Made by a program: the position numbers and the translations under genes. Below, one piece after another: positions 8,579 to 18,150 of a stretch of 48,852 nucleotides of DNA. The stretch covers positions 87,075 to 135,926 of the forward strand of contig CAJUNC010000004.1 in the NCBI GenBank assembly GCA_910587695.1, written 5' to 3'. Position 1 is the first letter of the stretch, and the number at the start of each line of letters is the position of its first letter. The notes under the pieces are model-generated. The model did no database searches and was not told the DNA's origin. It saw only the letters and a program-made list of their open reading frames with translations. The DNA is from an uncultured Lactobacillus sp. Its GTDB lineage: Bacteria > Bacillota > Bacilli > Lactobacillales > Lactobacillaceae.

Positions 8579-11500
8579 ACTGTATTTAGCCTCATCTTTA
8601 ACATACTTGACTGGTGTATCTTCTCCTGGCTTTCTGGTGTTACACTTGGTACTTCTGGTGTGTAGCCTGGGATCTCTGGTACTGGTTGGTTTGGTGTGAC
8701 CTCTGTTGGATCGTTAGGATCGTTGTTGTATTCTGGTGTTGGTGCACCTGGAATTGGCTCACCATTTGGTCCAACTGGCACGATCTTACCTACTGGGTTG
8801 TAAGTGATCGTTTCTTCGATGTTTTCTTGAACTGTATCCTTAGCAGGAACACTTGCCTTATCAGCATAGTAGTCTTCGATGACTGGGGCTGTCACTTCAG
8901 CATACCTATCCTTGTCAGACTTCCAAGTTTCATTAGGGTTCTTAACTTCACCTGTTACCGTGTCAACGTAAAGTGTACGTGTCCATGTTGATGTTTGAAC
9001 ATCATCATCTTTAACCTTATTACCCTTGTTATCAACAAAGTGAACTGTTGAAGTAAATTCCTTGGTGTATTCATCTTTAGCTGGCCATTTTGGTCCGTTT
9101 GGATCATTAGGGTTGATCGGTTCACCTGGTCTGTGTGGATCATTTGGTCCAACTGGTACTTCACCGTGCTTAAATGTTACATAGTAAGTTTGATCTACGT
9201 CATCATTCTTATCAAAGGCTGCATCACTTGGAAAACCATCCTTAACAAGTACATAACCCTTGTTTGTCAATCCCTTGATCTTATCAGCTGTGCTGTAGTC
9301 GATCTTGTCACCTGGTCTACCAGTTAGATCACTTTCATCAAGTGTTGTATCTGTTGTCACATCGTAATAAACGATCTTAGCCTTTTGGTCATTTTGAGTT
9401 GGGACTGTTGGCTTATTTGGATCATTCTTGACGTAAACAACTGGGGTATCTTCACCTGGTTTTTCTGGTGTCACACTTGGTACTTGTGGTGTATAACCTG
9501 GGATCTCTGGTACTGGGGTCTTGCCACCCTTAGTTGGGTCTTTTGGATCGTTGTTGTATTGTGGCGTTGGTGCACCTGGGATCTTATTACCTTCTGGATC
9601 AACAGGTACGATGTTACCTAATGGTTTATAGGTGATCATTTCTTCTAAGTTTTCTTGCACTGCAACTTTTCCTGCAACACGATCTTTGTCAGCATAGTAT
9701 CCATCAACGACTGGAGCAGTCACATCAGTATACTTATCTTTATCTGACTTCCAGGATTCATTAGGATTCTTAACTTCACCTGTTACCGTGTCAACATAAA
9801 GTGTACGTGTCCATGTTGATGTTTGAACATCATCATCAAAGACCTTGTTACCTTTATCATCAATAAAGTGAACTGTTGAAGTGAATTCCTTGGTGTATTC
9901 ATCCTTAGCTGGCCATTTTGGACCATCTGGATCGTTAGGATCGATCGGGGTACCTGGTTCATGGGGATCGTTTGGACCAACTGGTGCTTCACCGTGCTTG
10001 AAGTTGACGTAGTATGTTTGATCAACATCGCCGTCATTATCAAAGATCGCATCGGTTGGGAAACCATCATTTACCAAAACATAACCTTTATTTGTAAATT
10101 CTTTGATCTTATCAGCTGTACTGTAGTCGATCTTAGAACCGGATCTACCTGTTAGATCAGCGGAGTCAAGGTCTTGACCAGTTGTTGTATCACGGTAGAT
10201 AACTTTAGCCTTTTGTGTTGTTTCTTCTGGCGCTACTGGAACATAAACAACTGGGGTATCTTCTCCTGGCTTATCTGGTGTTACACTTGGCACTTGTGGC
10301 ACGAAGCCTGGGATCTCTGGTACTGGTTGATTTGGTGTAACTTTTGTTGGATCGTCTGGATCATTATTGTAACTTGGTTGATCTACACCTGGAATTTCAT
10401 TTCCTGCTGGATCAACTGGCACGATCTTACCTACTTTGGTATAAGTTACTGTTACCTCGATGTCGTCTTGTGTTACGGCTGTACTTGGTACTGTTGCTTT
10501 ATCTGCCACGTAACCTTTTACAACTGGTGTTTTGACTTCATCGTAGTTTTCTTTGTCAGACTTCCAATCACCTGTTTTTACGATCTCACCTGTTACCTTA
10601 TCAACTGTGAGTTCACGTGTCCAAGTTGCATCTTGGACCACATCTGCTGGTGTCTTATCACCTGCACCAACGTAGTGAACTGTTTCTTTAACTGGTTTTT
10701 GTAGGCTATCTTTATCTGTGCCAATTGGCCACTTTGGTCCGTCTGGATCGTTAGGGTTGATCGGTTCACCTGGTTTACCTGGATTTTCTGGAGTTACCGG
10801 TGTTGTACCATGTTTGAAGGTTACGTAGTAAATTTGATCAACTTTATCGTCGTTATCAAATGTTACACCTGTTGGGAATCCATCATTTACCAAGACATAA
10901 CCTTTATCTGTCAATTCTTTGATCTTGTCAGCTGTACTGTAATCGATCTTAGAACCTGGTTTACCAGTTAAGCTATCTGAAGAGATATCTTGACCAGTTG
11001 TTTCATCACGATAGATGATCTTAGCTGTTTGATCTTTTGCTTCTGGTGTAACTGGAACATATTTAACTGGCGTATCTTCACCTGGTTTATCAGGTGTTAC
11101 CGTTGATACTTCTGGTACGAAGCCTGGGATCTCTGGTACTGGTTGGTTTGGTGTGACTTTGGTCGGCTCTTCTGGATCATTGGTATATTCCGGTGTTGGT
11201 GCATTTGGAATTGGATCACCATTTGGATCAACAGGAACGATCTTACCTACTTTAGCGTAAACAAAGTCAACTGTCACATTACCTTTACCAAATGTACCTT
11301 TAGCATTAACTGGTACTTCCTTCAAATAGTAACCTTCGATCACTTTAGCGTCGCCTGTTACGTCATAGTCGTTACCTTCTTTATAGTCAGTGCCCTTGGT
11401 TACAGGATCAGCTAACTTGTTACCTGCTTCATCAACAAAGTTTTCGACTAAGCTATATTTGTTTTCTTCGTTCTTTTCATAAACAACTTTTGTGTCATCT

Positions 11501-14500
11501 CCTGGCGTTTGTGGTGTTACTGTTTTACCATCTGGAGATACACCTGGAGTTGGTTGAACTGGAACTACATGCCAACCCGGAATTTCTGGTGTTGGTTGGT
11601 TTGGTGTGACTTTGGTCGGCTCTTCTGGATCATTGGTATATTCCGGTGTTGGTGCATTTGGAATTGGATCACCATTTGGATCAACAGGAACGATCTTACC
11701 TACTTTAGCATAGACAAAGTCAACTGTTACATTACCTTTACCAAATGTCCCTTTAGCATTAGCTGGCACTTCTTTCAAGTAGTAACCTTCGATGACTTTG
11801 GCATCGCTTGTTACGTCATAGTCATTACCTTCTTTATAGTCAGTACCCTTGGTCACAGGATCAGCTAACTTGTTACCTGCTTCGTCAACAAAGTTTTCGA
11901 CTAAAGTGTACTTAGCAACTTCATCTTTAGTGTACTTAACAGGTGTATCTTTAGTTGGATCGTCTGGTGTTACACTTGGCACTTCTGGTGTGTACCCTGG
12001 GATGCTTGGAACTGGTTGATTTGGTGTAACTTTTGTTGGATCGTCTGGATCATTGGTATATTCCGGTGTTGGTGCATTTGGAATTGGATTACCGCTTGGA
12101 TCAACTGGTACGATCTTACCTACTTTGGTATAAGTTACTGTTACTTCGATATCATCTTGTGTTACAGCTGTGCTTGGTATTGTTGCTTTATCTGCCACGT
12201 AACCTTTTACAACTGGTGTTTTGACTTCATCGTAGTTTTCTTTGTCAGACTTCCAATCACCTGTTTTTACGATCTCACCTGTTACCTTATCAACTGTGAG
12301 TTCACGTGTCCAAGTTGCATCTTGGACCACATCTGCTGGTGTCTTATCACCTGCACCAACGTAGTGAACTGTTTCTTTAACTGGTTTTTGTACGCTATCT
12401 TTGTCTGTGCCGGCTGGCCATTTTGGACCGTCTGGATCGTTAGGATTGATCGGTTCACCTGGTTTACCTGGGTTTTCTGGAGTTACTGGTGTTGTCCCGT
12501 GTTTCAAGACGATCGTGAAGTTTTGATCAACAGCTGTGTCATCGTCAAAATCTGTCCCTGACTTGTAGTCATTTGATTCAACTTCATAACCACGATCTTT
12601 GTAGTATTCAATAACCTCAGCTACTGTCTTACCTTCTAAAGCAGGAACGCTAAAGTTGGTAAATACATCAGCGATCTTTTCACCTGGTTTACCTGTTTGA
12701 CTAGCTGTTGCTACAACTGCATCATTTCTGTCCTTGTCAATAATTGTCAAGGTCGCCCGTTGAGCATCTGGGGTCTTCACAAATTCTTGTTCAGTATCCT
12801 TAGTTGGATCTGTATTTGGTGTGTAAGTGTTGTTTGTACCATTTGGATTTTGTGGCTCGTAACCAGTTGGTGTCGTTGGTGTGTTGTTCCCTGTCACCTT
12901 AGTTGGATCGCTTGGATCATTTGCATAAGGTGTCTTAGTTGCGCCTGGGATCGGTTCTTTAGTTACAGAATCGACTGGTACATAGTTACCCACTTTTTTG
13001 TAAACAACAGTTACTTCAGATGGTGTTGTCGCTGTAGCGCCAGTTTGTGCATTAGCATTAACAACAACTTTCACACCGTCAACTGCTTTATCAGCGTTGA
13101 TCGTACCACGACCATCGTTTGTGTCGTATTCTTCAGTTGTAGCTACATAACCAGCAACAACTGGTGTTACCACAGAAGTATAATCTGCGTTAGCTGCAGT
13201 CCAAGGTGTTGAAGAAAGCACTTCACCTGTTACTTTATCGATCGTTACTGTCCGTGTCACCTCAACATTAGCTGTCCTGTCAGCTGCCTTAGTTGCACCA
13301 GATTCATCTTTATAATGAACTGTCAATGTAGCTGTTGCTTTAAGATTATCTGCTTGCGCTTCTGTTGGATATTTCGGACTAGCTGGATTGTTAGGGTTGA
13401 TCGGTGTGTTTGGCCCTTTTGGATCGTTTGGTGTAATTGTTACTGTGTCATGTTCAAATGTCACGTAGTAAGTTTCTGGAGTATCACCAAATGTACCATT
13501 CTTTGGCACACCATCAGTAACTAACTTGTAACCCTTGTTGGTTAATTCTGTGATCTTATCTGTTGTTGTATATCCAAGTTCTGTTCCCGGTTTACCTGTG
13601 ATCGTATCAGTCGCTAAGACTGCATTGCCATTTGTCTTATCTTGATAAATGATCGTTACAGTTTGATCTTGAACTTCTTTCTTGTAGACAACAACTGTCT
13701 CGTAGTTTGCAGGCATTGGTGCCATACCGTTGTTGTTCATAAAAGCTTCTGTCAATTTACCATTTTCAACAACAGTATCATTTGGCATATCTAATGTTGC
13801 ATGAATAGATGCTACATTGCCACCAACTGTCACACCATTAGCGTTAGTCGACTGGATACTTGCAGTATAACCAGCGATCGTTGGTGTATTTACTGCATCA
13901 TAAGCAGTCTTAGTGTTTTCTCCATTAGTAACTTTCCACCCAGAGTCTTTAGTAACAGCATATGCATTCTTGATATAGTCTAAAATTTGATCTGCATTAT
14001 GTGTAGCTGCATATTTTCTAATTGCATCAATTTGATCTGGAGTGATATCAAGTTTGATATCACGTGTCACATCAACTGTTTGGGTCACTGTTGGTGCGGC
14101 TTCTGTGCCGTCTTCATAAACATACTTGATCACATTTTGATGTTGTCCAGCAGCTTGTACTTCTGTACCGTGCGGGAACCAGATCTGATGATTAGCACGT
14201 TGTGATGAAATACCATAGTATGGGGCAGTCCCTTGGGCTCCCTTAGCTGTAGGTGACGTATTATTATCTTTAACATTATTTGCCGCTACATTTGCTGTTA
14301 GATCAACACCAGAGATCGACATATCTGGATTAACGTTATTATTGTAAATCTCTGCAGCGTTGAACCCGTGTTTTGGTGAAGTCATACTGTTAATATTTAG
14401 CCAGATCTGTTGTGCACTATCGGATTTGATCTGTTGGTAGACAACATAATCTGTTCCACCGATCTTCAAGACACCCTTAGTGCCTCCCATATAAATGAGG

Positions 14501-16626
14501 TTACCATAGTTTTTGTTATCTGTTAGCAAGATCTCTGTCCCACCAACTGGCATCCAACCATCGATCTTGCCACCTGCAGAATAACGTTGTAAGTTGAGAT
14601 ACAATGGATTTTGAATGTCGATCAACGAGTTAGCAGCACCTAATGGGAAGGAGATCAACTCAGCATAGAAGTTGGTATTATCATCACGAATATCGACGAC
14701 CGCACCCTTCTTAGAAACAAAGCTCGCCGAAGTCGTTGCTTTACGCGAATCAAGTGAGATCACGTCATCCCAAGGGTTAGCACCACGATTTGTCATGATA
14801 ACTCTGAAGGTCGCAAATTCATCGATCAAGATGTTACCGCCTTCATTTACTCCAATATAGTTATATGCGTTGTATGAACCTGAGATCGTGTCTGAGCCAT
14901 CAGTTCCAGCTTTGTTACCCTTACCATCTGATTCAAATAACGTGTTAGAATGTTTAGAAATAACAATATTAGAGTCATTTGCAAGATCGAGCGCTACACC
15001 ATTTCCTTTATTTTGGAAATGAACATTTGAATATTCACCGGAAGTAAAGTTAGCATTGTTACCTAAGATAAAACCATCACGTCCAGTGAAATTAAAGTTC
15101 GAATAATCACCAAACTTCACCGTTGTAGGACCAGCATTACGTGATTGGTTAGCTGTATAACCACCGAAGCGATCTCTGTCTGTAACTGCAATACCCGGAC
15201 GATCTGCTCCGATCGAAACAGCTTGACCGATACTTGTATTCATGTTTACGGTAGAGTTACGCCCAGTCGTGAAACTACCACTATTTTCCATGAAAATACC
15301 AGCATTATGATATCGAGCACTATCTGTAGCATTGTTGGTATTCATATTAATAGTGAAAGTCGCATTGTTGCCAACAGAAACACTTCCGCCGTCACTGATC
15401 AATTTGATACCATCACCAATTGAACTACGATTTAAGGTAAAATTAGCCCCATCAGCTATAATAACAGCTTTAGCATCATGGATATTTGCTGTGCCACTCT
15501 CTAATATAGTGCCATTATTCTGGATAGTTACGCCGTATTGCCTACCAGAATTACCATAGGCCTGAACAAATGGCGCGGTATTAACAGTAGATGTCGTATT
15601 ACCTTCGATCTTGATAGTAGTATTAGCCCCTGAGATCAAAGCATTATTAGCTGTATCTGCTCTTGCTCCCCCAAATAGGGAATTACCAGTGTGAGTAACA
15701 TCTTTAAAGGTTATCGTATTATTGCCTTGTCCTGTATCGATCACACCACGACCACTACCAGTTATGATACGCAAATTATCAAAGGTCAAGTCCCAACCGC
15801 TACCTGTTGTGGTAAGTAGATTTGTGCCAAAATTGATCCCTGCACCATTTTGACCTTTAACTGTTACCTTATGACCAGAATAACCAATATCTTCAGTACT
15901 TGTTGCTGTAAGGGTACCATTAACATTGATCAAGGAATTATTAGAGTTACGTAAGGCACTAACTAATTGTGACCAGCTAGTAACTGTTACACCTTCATCA
16001 GTTGTTGGTGTTGCTGTTGCAGCACGTAAGGAGGCATTTGGGCTGATACGACGGAAAGTTGCTGGAACTTCGACTGGTGTATCAGTTGTTGTTGCAGATG
16101 CTTTAGTTGCATCAGCTGTTGTTACAATGTCTTTTGCTTGTGATGTTTGTTCTGTTGTAGTATTTGCTACTTCTTCTGTAGCTTGTTGGTTATTTTTAGC
16201 TGTTGTATCTTGTTTTTCTGTTTGTTCAGGGGAGGATTTTGTAGAATTATCGGTGGAAGATGATACTTCTGTTTGGGAAACTGTTGTGTCTTCAAAAGCT
16301 GGGCTACTTTGAGCTTCAGTAGCTGGTTGTTGTTCTGCTACAGCATCGGTCGTGGTGGAAGATGATGTGTCTTCTGTAGCAGTGGTCGAACTTTTAAGTG
16401 TTACTTCTGAGCTACTTAGATCTGTTGCATCGGTAGAAGATGATGTTGCTTCTGTTTCTTTAGCTTGATCGTCCCCCGTAGCATCAGCACTAGCTGCTGT
16501 ACCCAGAAAGAAGGTGGTACTCAATAAGACAGAGGCAACGCCAACACTAAGTTTCTTGATCGTATACTTAGAAACCTTGTTAGCAGATTTTCTCAAATAA
16601 AAGTCTTTATTATTTTTAGAGACCAT
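8575..16626 (-). CDS. Giant YSIRK-type mucus-binding adhesin, N-terminal part, interrupted by frameshift
   Basis: Starts at an ATG behind AAAGGAGAG. Residues 1-49 are a YSIRK signal peptide (YTIKKLSVG at 21-29). Residues 50-205 are Ser/Thr-rich, and about 205-815 form an Asn-rich beta-helix-like region almost the same as in the left adhesin. Next come a MucBP_2-like domain (about 985-1060) and a long series of MucBP, MucBP_2 and Muc_B2 modules joined by seven copies of a linker like GKIVPVDPxGxPIPxAPTPxY. Near residue 2658 the frame slips: the expected TPEKPGEDTP becomes TPESQEKIHQ and meets a stop 20 codons later. The missing C-terminus with LPQTG lies in another frame at 6314-8578. As written, the product would be secreted but not sortase-anchored. 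By family the role is attachment to mucus or host tissue. Confidence 0.93.
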   Translation of the reverse strand: MVSKNNKDFYLRKSANKVSKYTIKKLSVGVASVLLSTTFFLGTAASADATGDDQAKETEATSSSTDATDLSSSEVTLKSSTTATEDTSSSTTTDAVAEQQPATEAQSSPAFEDTTVSQTEVSSSTDNSTKSSPEQTEKQDTTAKNNQQATEEVANTTTEQTSQAKDIVTTADATKASATTTDTPVEVPATFRRISPNASLRAATATPTTDEGVTVTSWSQLVSALRNSNNSLINVNGTLTATSTEDIGYSGHKVTVKGQNGAGINFGTNLLTTTGSGWDLTFDNLRIITGSGRGVIDTGQGNNTITFKDVTHTGNSLFGGARADTANNALISGANTTIKIEGNTTSTVNTAPFVQAYGNSGRQYGVTIQNNGTILESGTANIHDAKAVIIADGANFTLNRSSIGDGIKLISDGGSVSVGNNATFTINMNTNNATDSARYHNAGIFMENSGSFTTGRNSTVNMNTSIGQAVSIGADRPGIAVTDRDRFGGYTANQSRNAGPTTVKFGDYSNFNFTGRDGFILGNNANFTSGEYSNVHFQNKGNGVALDLANDSNIVISKHSNTLFESDGKGNKAGTDGSDTISGSYNAYNYIGVNEGGNILIDEFATFRVIMTNRGANPWDDVISLDSRKATTSASFVSKKGAVVDIRDDNTNFYAELISFPLGAANSLIDIQNPLYLNLQRYSAGGKIDGWMPVGGTEILLTDNKNYGNLIYMGGTKGVLKIGGTDYVVYQQIKSDSAQQIWLNINSMTSPKHGFNAAEIYNNNVNPDMSISGVDLTANVAANNVKDNNTSPTAKGAQGTAPYYGISSQRANHQIWFPHGTEVQAAGQHQNVIKYVYEDGTEAAPTVTQTVDVTRDIKLDITPDQIDAIRKYAATHNADQILDYIKNAYAVTKDSGWKVTNGENTKTAYDAVNTPTIAGYTASIQSTNANGVTVGGNVASIHATLDMPNDTVVENGKLTEAFMNNNGMAPMPANYETVVVYKKEVQDQTVTIIYQDKTNGNAVLATDTITGKPGTELGYTTTDKITELTNKGYKLVTDGVPKNGTFGDTPETYYVTFEHDTVTITPNDPKGPNTPINPNNPASPKYPTEAQADNLKATATLTVHYKDESGATKAADRTANVEVTRTVTIDKVTGEVLSSTPWTAANADYTSVVTPVVAGYVATTEEYDTNDGRGTINADKAVDGVKVVVNANAQTGATATTPSEVTVVYKKVGNYVPVDSVTKEPIPGATKTPYANDPSDPTKVTGNNTPTTPTGYEPQNPNGTNNTYTPNTDPTKDTEQEFVKTPDAQRATLTIIDKDRNDAVVATASQTGKPGEKIADVFTNFSVPALEGKTVAEVIEYYKDRGYEVESNDYKSGTDFDDDTAVDQNFTIVLKHGTTPVTPENPGKPGEPINPNDPDGPKWPAGTDKDSVQKPVKETVHYVGAGDKTPADVVQDATWTRELTVDKVTGEIVKTGDWKSDKENYDEVKTPVVKGYVADKATIPSTAVTQDDIEVTVTYTKVGKIVPVDPSGNPIPNAPTPEYTNDPDDPTKVTPNQPVPSIPGYTPEVPSVTPDDPTKDTPVKYTKDEVAKYTLVENFVDEAGNKLADPVTKGTDYKEGNDYDVTSDAKVIEGYYLKEVPANAKGTFGKGNVTVDFVYAKVGKIVPVDPNGDPIPNAPTPEYTNDPEEPTKVTPNQPTPEIPGWHVVPVQPTPGVSPDGKTVTPQTPGDDTKVVYEKNEENKYSLVENFVDEAGNKLADPVTKGTDYKEGNDYDVTGDAKVIEGYYLKEVPVNAKGTFGKGNVTVDFVYAKVGKIVPVDPNGDPIPNAPTPEYTNDPEEPTKVTPNQPVPEIPGFVPEVSTVTPDKPGEDTPVKYVPVTPEAKDQTAKIIYRDETTGQDISSDSLTGKPGSKIDYSTADKIKELTDKGYVLVNDGFPTGVTFDNDDKVDQIYYVTFKHGTTPVTPENPGKPGEPINPNDPDGPKWPIGTDKDSLQKPVKETVHYVGAGDKTPADVVQDATWTRELTVDKVTGEIVKTGDWKSDKENYDEVKTPVVKGYVADKATVPSTAVTQDDIEVTVTYTKVGKIVPVDPAGNEIPGVDQPSYNNDPDDPTKVTPNQPVPEIPGFVPQVPSVTPDKPGEDTPVVYVPVAPEETTQKAKVIYRDTTTGQDLDSADLTGRSGSKIDYSTADKIKEFTNKGYVLVNDGFPTDAIFDNDGDVDQTYYVNFKHGEAPVGPNDPHEPGTPIDPNDPDGPKWPAKDEYTKEFTSTVHFIDDKGNKVFDDDVQTSTWTRTLYVDTVTGEVKNPNESWKSDKDKYTDVTAPVVDGYYADKDRVAGKVAVQENLEEMITYKPLGNIVPVDPEGNKIPGAPTPQYNNDPKDPTKGGKTPVPEIPGYTPQVPSVTPEKPGEDTPVVYVKNDPNKPTVPTQNDQKAKIVYYDVTTDTTLDESDLTGRPGDKIDYSTADKIKGLTNKGYVLVKDGFPSDAAFDKNDDVDQTYYVTFKHGEVPVGPNDPHRPGEPINPNDPNGPKWPAKDEYTKEFTSTVHFVDNKGNKVKDDDVQTSTWTRTLYVDTVTGEVKNPNETWKSDKDRYAEVTAPVIEDYYADKASVPAKDTVQENIEETITYNPVGKIVPVGPNGEPIPGAPTPEYNNDPNDPTEVTPNQPVPEIPGYTPEVPSVTPESQEKIHQSSMLKMRLNTV
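10492..10703. repeat. 212-bp segment identical to 12181-12392
   Basis: Read base by base, 10492-10703 and 12181-12392 are identical over 212 bp (offset 1689 bp) and both encode part of a Muc_B2-like domain with the motif VKETVHYVGAGDKTPADVV. Such identity implies recent duplication or gene conversion inside the gene. Confidence 0.9.
11141..11995. repeat. Tandem MucBP units with 453-bp period
   Basis: The units starting at 11141 and 11594 match closely, including about 115 identical bases at their left ends, and remain in register to about 11900. The period is 151 codons, longer than the 142-codon unit of the left adhesin because of an extra linker with PTPGVSPDGKTVTP. Confidence 0.8.
12181..12392. 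repeat. 212-bp segment identical to 10492-10703
   Basis: Partner copy of the 212-bp internal duplication. Flanking sequence on both sides diverges slightly. Confidence 0.9.
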
Positions 16627-16703
16627 TTGTCAGATTCTCTCCTTTAACTAATTATTTATTAATACTCCTAAAGTTTACATTACTTATAAAATTTTAGGAA
16701 TTA

Positions 16704-16780
16704 ATATTCCAGCAAAATTAGTACAAAATAATTTTATTTTTTAGCTAAAAAATTGGATATTTTAGCAAAATTTTAAAAAA
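16704..16780. promoter_or_regulatory. Pair of direct repeats upstream of the second adhesin, 53 bp apart
   Basis: 16704-16727 and 16757-16780 match at 18 of 24 bases, including an identical AGCAAAATT core at 16711 and 16764. The 53-bp spacing is the same as in the left adhesin promoter, and the proximal copy begins 78 bp from the start codon against 75 bp there. A looser match to the left-hand repeat is visible (TATTTT, a short gap, AAAATTT, AAAA). The region is very AT-rich, so the individual matches are weaker than the shared geometry. Confidence 0.45.
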
Positions 16781-16845
16781 TCAACAAATAGTTAACAAAA
16801 TGATAAAATACAAATATTTTTATATTATATTTTCATATTTTTTCT

Positions 16846-16878
16846 AACAAAAAGTCGAGTCCTACTCGAACTCGACTT
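16846..16878 (-). terminator. Terminator of the yacP-ending operon
   Basis: AAGTCGAGT (16852-16860) pairs with ACTCGACTT (16870-16878). On the minus strand the stem is followed by TTTTTG. It separates the housekeeping operon from the adhesin promoter. Confidence 0.8.
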
Positions 16879-16885
16879 AAAACTC

Positions 16886-17407
16886 TTATTTAGAAAGGTC
16901 ATCGCGCAACTTAGCTAAAACATCCAACTGCTCGTCACTAAATGGCGACCGTCTAACTAACGCTTGATCTTGGTATTGTCTTGCGGCCACATGAACTTCA
17001 CGCTTGGCCCTTTTTATATCTTGGTACAACTCCCAAGCTGGCTTGCGCAAAGCACCTTGCGAAAAGATCGTCCACTGTTCAGCTCCATCGCTGGTCGCAA
17101 CTTCAACTTGGGTCAAACGTGTCTGCAATTTTCCAGCTAAAGATTCAATATAACTATCAGCAGTTTGGCCTTCATCAGTCCAAATAACTTGCAGACCATA
17201 CTGTTCATAACTTTTTGATAATCCCGGCACATACATCGCATCAAAAACTACAATGATCTCTGCATTACTTTGCTTATAATAATCTGAGAGAATATATAAT
17301 AGTTTATCGCGAGCTTCTTCTAAACGATCAGCCTTTTTCAACTTCTCTAATTCTGGCCAATGCCCGATCATATTGTAGGCATCAACGATCAAAATTCGCT
17401 TTTTCAT
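16886..17407 (-). CDS. yacP: YacP/Rae1-type NYN-domain ribonuclease
   Basis: This 173-residue protein carries the NYN (PIN-like) fold signature: N-terminal IVDAYNMIGHW, a middle VVFDA, and TADSYIE with acidic metal-ligand candidates. In Bacillus the family member Rae1 is a ribosome-dependent mRNA endonuclease, and the usual length is near 170. It directly follows rlmB (2 bp between genes), as in most Firmicutes. Normally sigH/secE/nusG genes come next; here a terminator and the adhesin locus follow instead, so the conserved gene order ends at this point. The function is taken from the family. Confidence 0.88.
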   Translation of the reverse strand: MKKRILIVDAYNMIGHWPELEKLKKADRLEEARDKLLYILSDYYKQSNAEIIVVFDAMYVPGLSKSYEQYGLQVIWTDEGQTADSYIESLAGKLQTRLTQVEVATSDGAEQWTIFSQGALRKPAWELYQDIKRAKREVHVAARQYQDQALVRRSPFSDEQLDVLAKLRDDLSK

Positions 17408-17409
17408 CG

Positions 17410-18150
17410 TTAATTGCCCCGTGAAGTAAAGCCTTGGTAGATCAAGAGACTAGCAGCAACACTAGCATTTAAGCTTTGAACATGGCCGACCATTGGGATC
17501 GTCAACATCTCATCACACTTTTTCTTAAGTAATGGTGCGATCCCTTTACCTTCATTGCCGATCACCAAAGCAGTAGGTCCCTTGGCACTCCATTTTCTAA
17601 AATCAGTCCCCTGCATATCAGTTCCAAAGACCCAAATACCCCGTTTTTTAAGCTCTTCGACTGTTTGAACAAGATTAGTTACCCGACATACTGGCACATA
17701 TTCGATCGCTCCAGTTGAAGTCTTCGCTACTGTCGAGGTCAATTGCACAGCTCGGCGCTTAGGAATAATGATCCCATGCACTCCCGCAGCATCAGCTGTT
17801 CGCATGATCGATCCTAAATTGTGTGGGTCTTCGATGCCATCTAAGATGATAAAAAATGGATCTTCATCTTTAGCCTGAGCTTTAGCAAATAGATCATCTA
17901 AACTCGCATATTCATAAGCCGCTACAGCCAACACGACCCCCTGGTGGTTTTGACCATCAGCTAATAGATCTAACTTAGCTTTTGGAACTTGGTTGACGAT
18001 CACACCTTTTTTCTTGGCCAAACTAGCCACTTCTTTTAAGGCATCGGCTTTTAGACCTGATTGTAAAAATACTTTATTGACCGCTTGATTGCTCTTCAAA
18101 GCTGCCACAGCCGGGTGGCGTCCGATCACAAAATCTTCATTTGTTGCCAT
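17410..18150 (-). CDS. rlmB: 23S rRNA (guanosine-2'-O)-methyltransferase RlmB (TrmH/SPOUT family)
   Basis: The 246-residue protein has an N-terminal substrate-binding domain beginning IGRHPAVAALKS and a SPOUT methyltransferase domain with the knot motifs LDGIEDPHNLGSIMRTADA, VIGNEGKGI and QSLNASVAASLLIYQ. Its expected role is 2'-O-methylation of G2251 in 23S rRNA using S-adenosylmethionine. Its start codon overlaps the mrnC stop by one base (TAATG), a sign of translational coupling. Paralogues methylate other rRNA or tRNA guanosines, but the position between mrnC and yacP supports RlmB. Confidence 0.92.
   Translation of the reverse strand: MATNEDFVIGRHPAVAALKSNQAVNKVFLQSGLKADALKEVASLAKKKGVIVNQVPKAKLDLLADGQNHQGVVLAVAAYEYASLDDLFAKAQAKDEDPFFIILDGIEDPHNLGSIMRTADAAGVHGIIIPKRRAVQLTSTVAKTSTGAIEYVPVCRVTNLVQTVEELKKRGIWVFGTDMQGTDFRKWSAKGPTALVIGNEGKGIAPLLKKKCDEMLTIPMVGHVQSLNASVAASLLIYQGFTSRGN

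Noticed and set aside
9133..13212. Many long plus-strand frames opposite the second adhesin, rich in Trp, Cys and Phe
   Set aside because: They are mirror frames of repetitive adhesin codons, repeat with the same periods, lack ribosome binding sites and show no protein family features.
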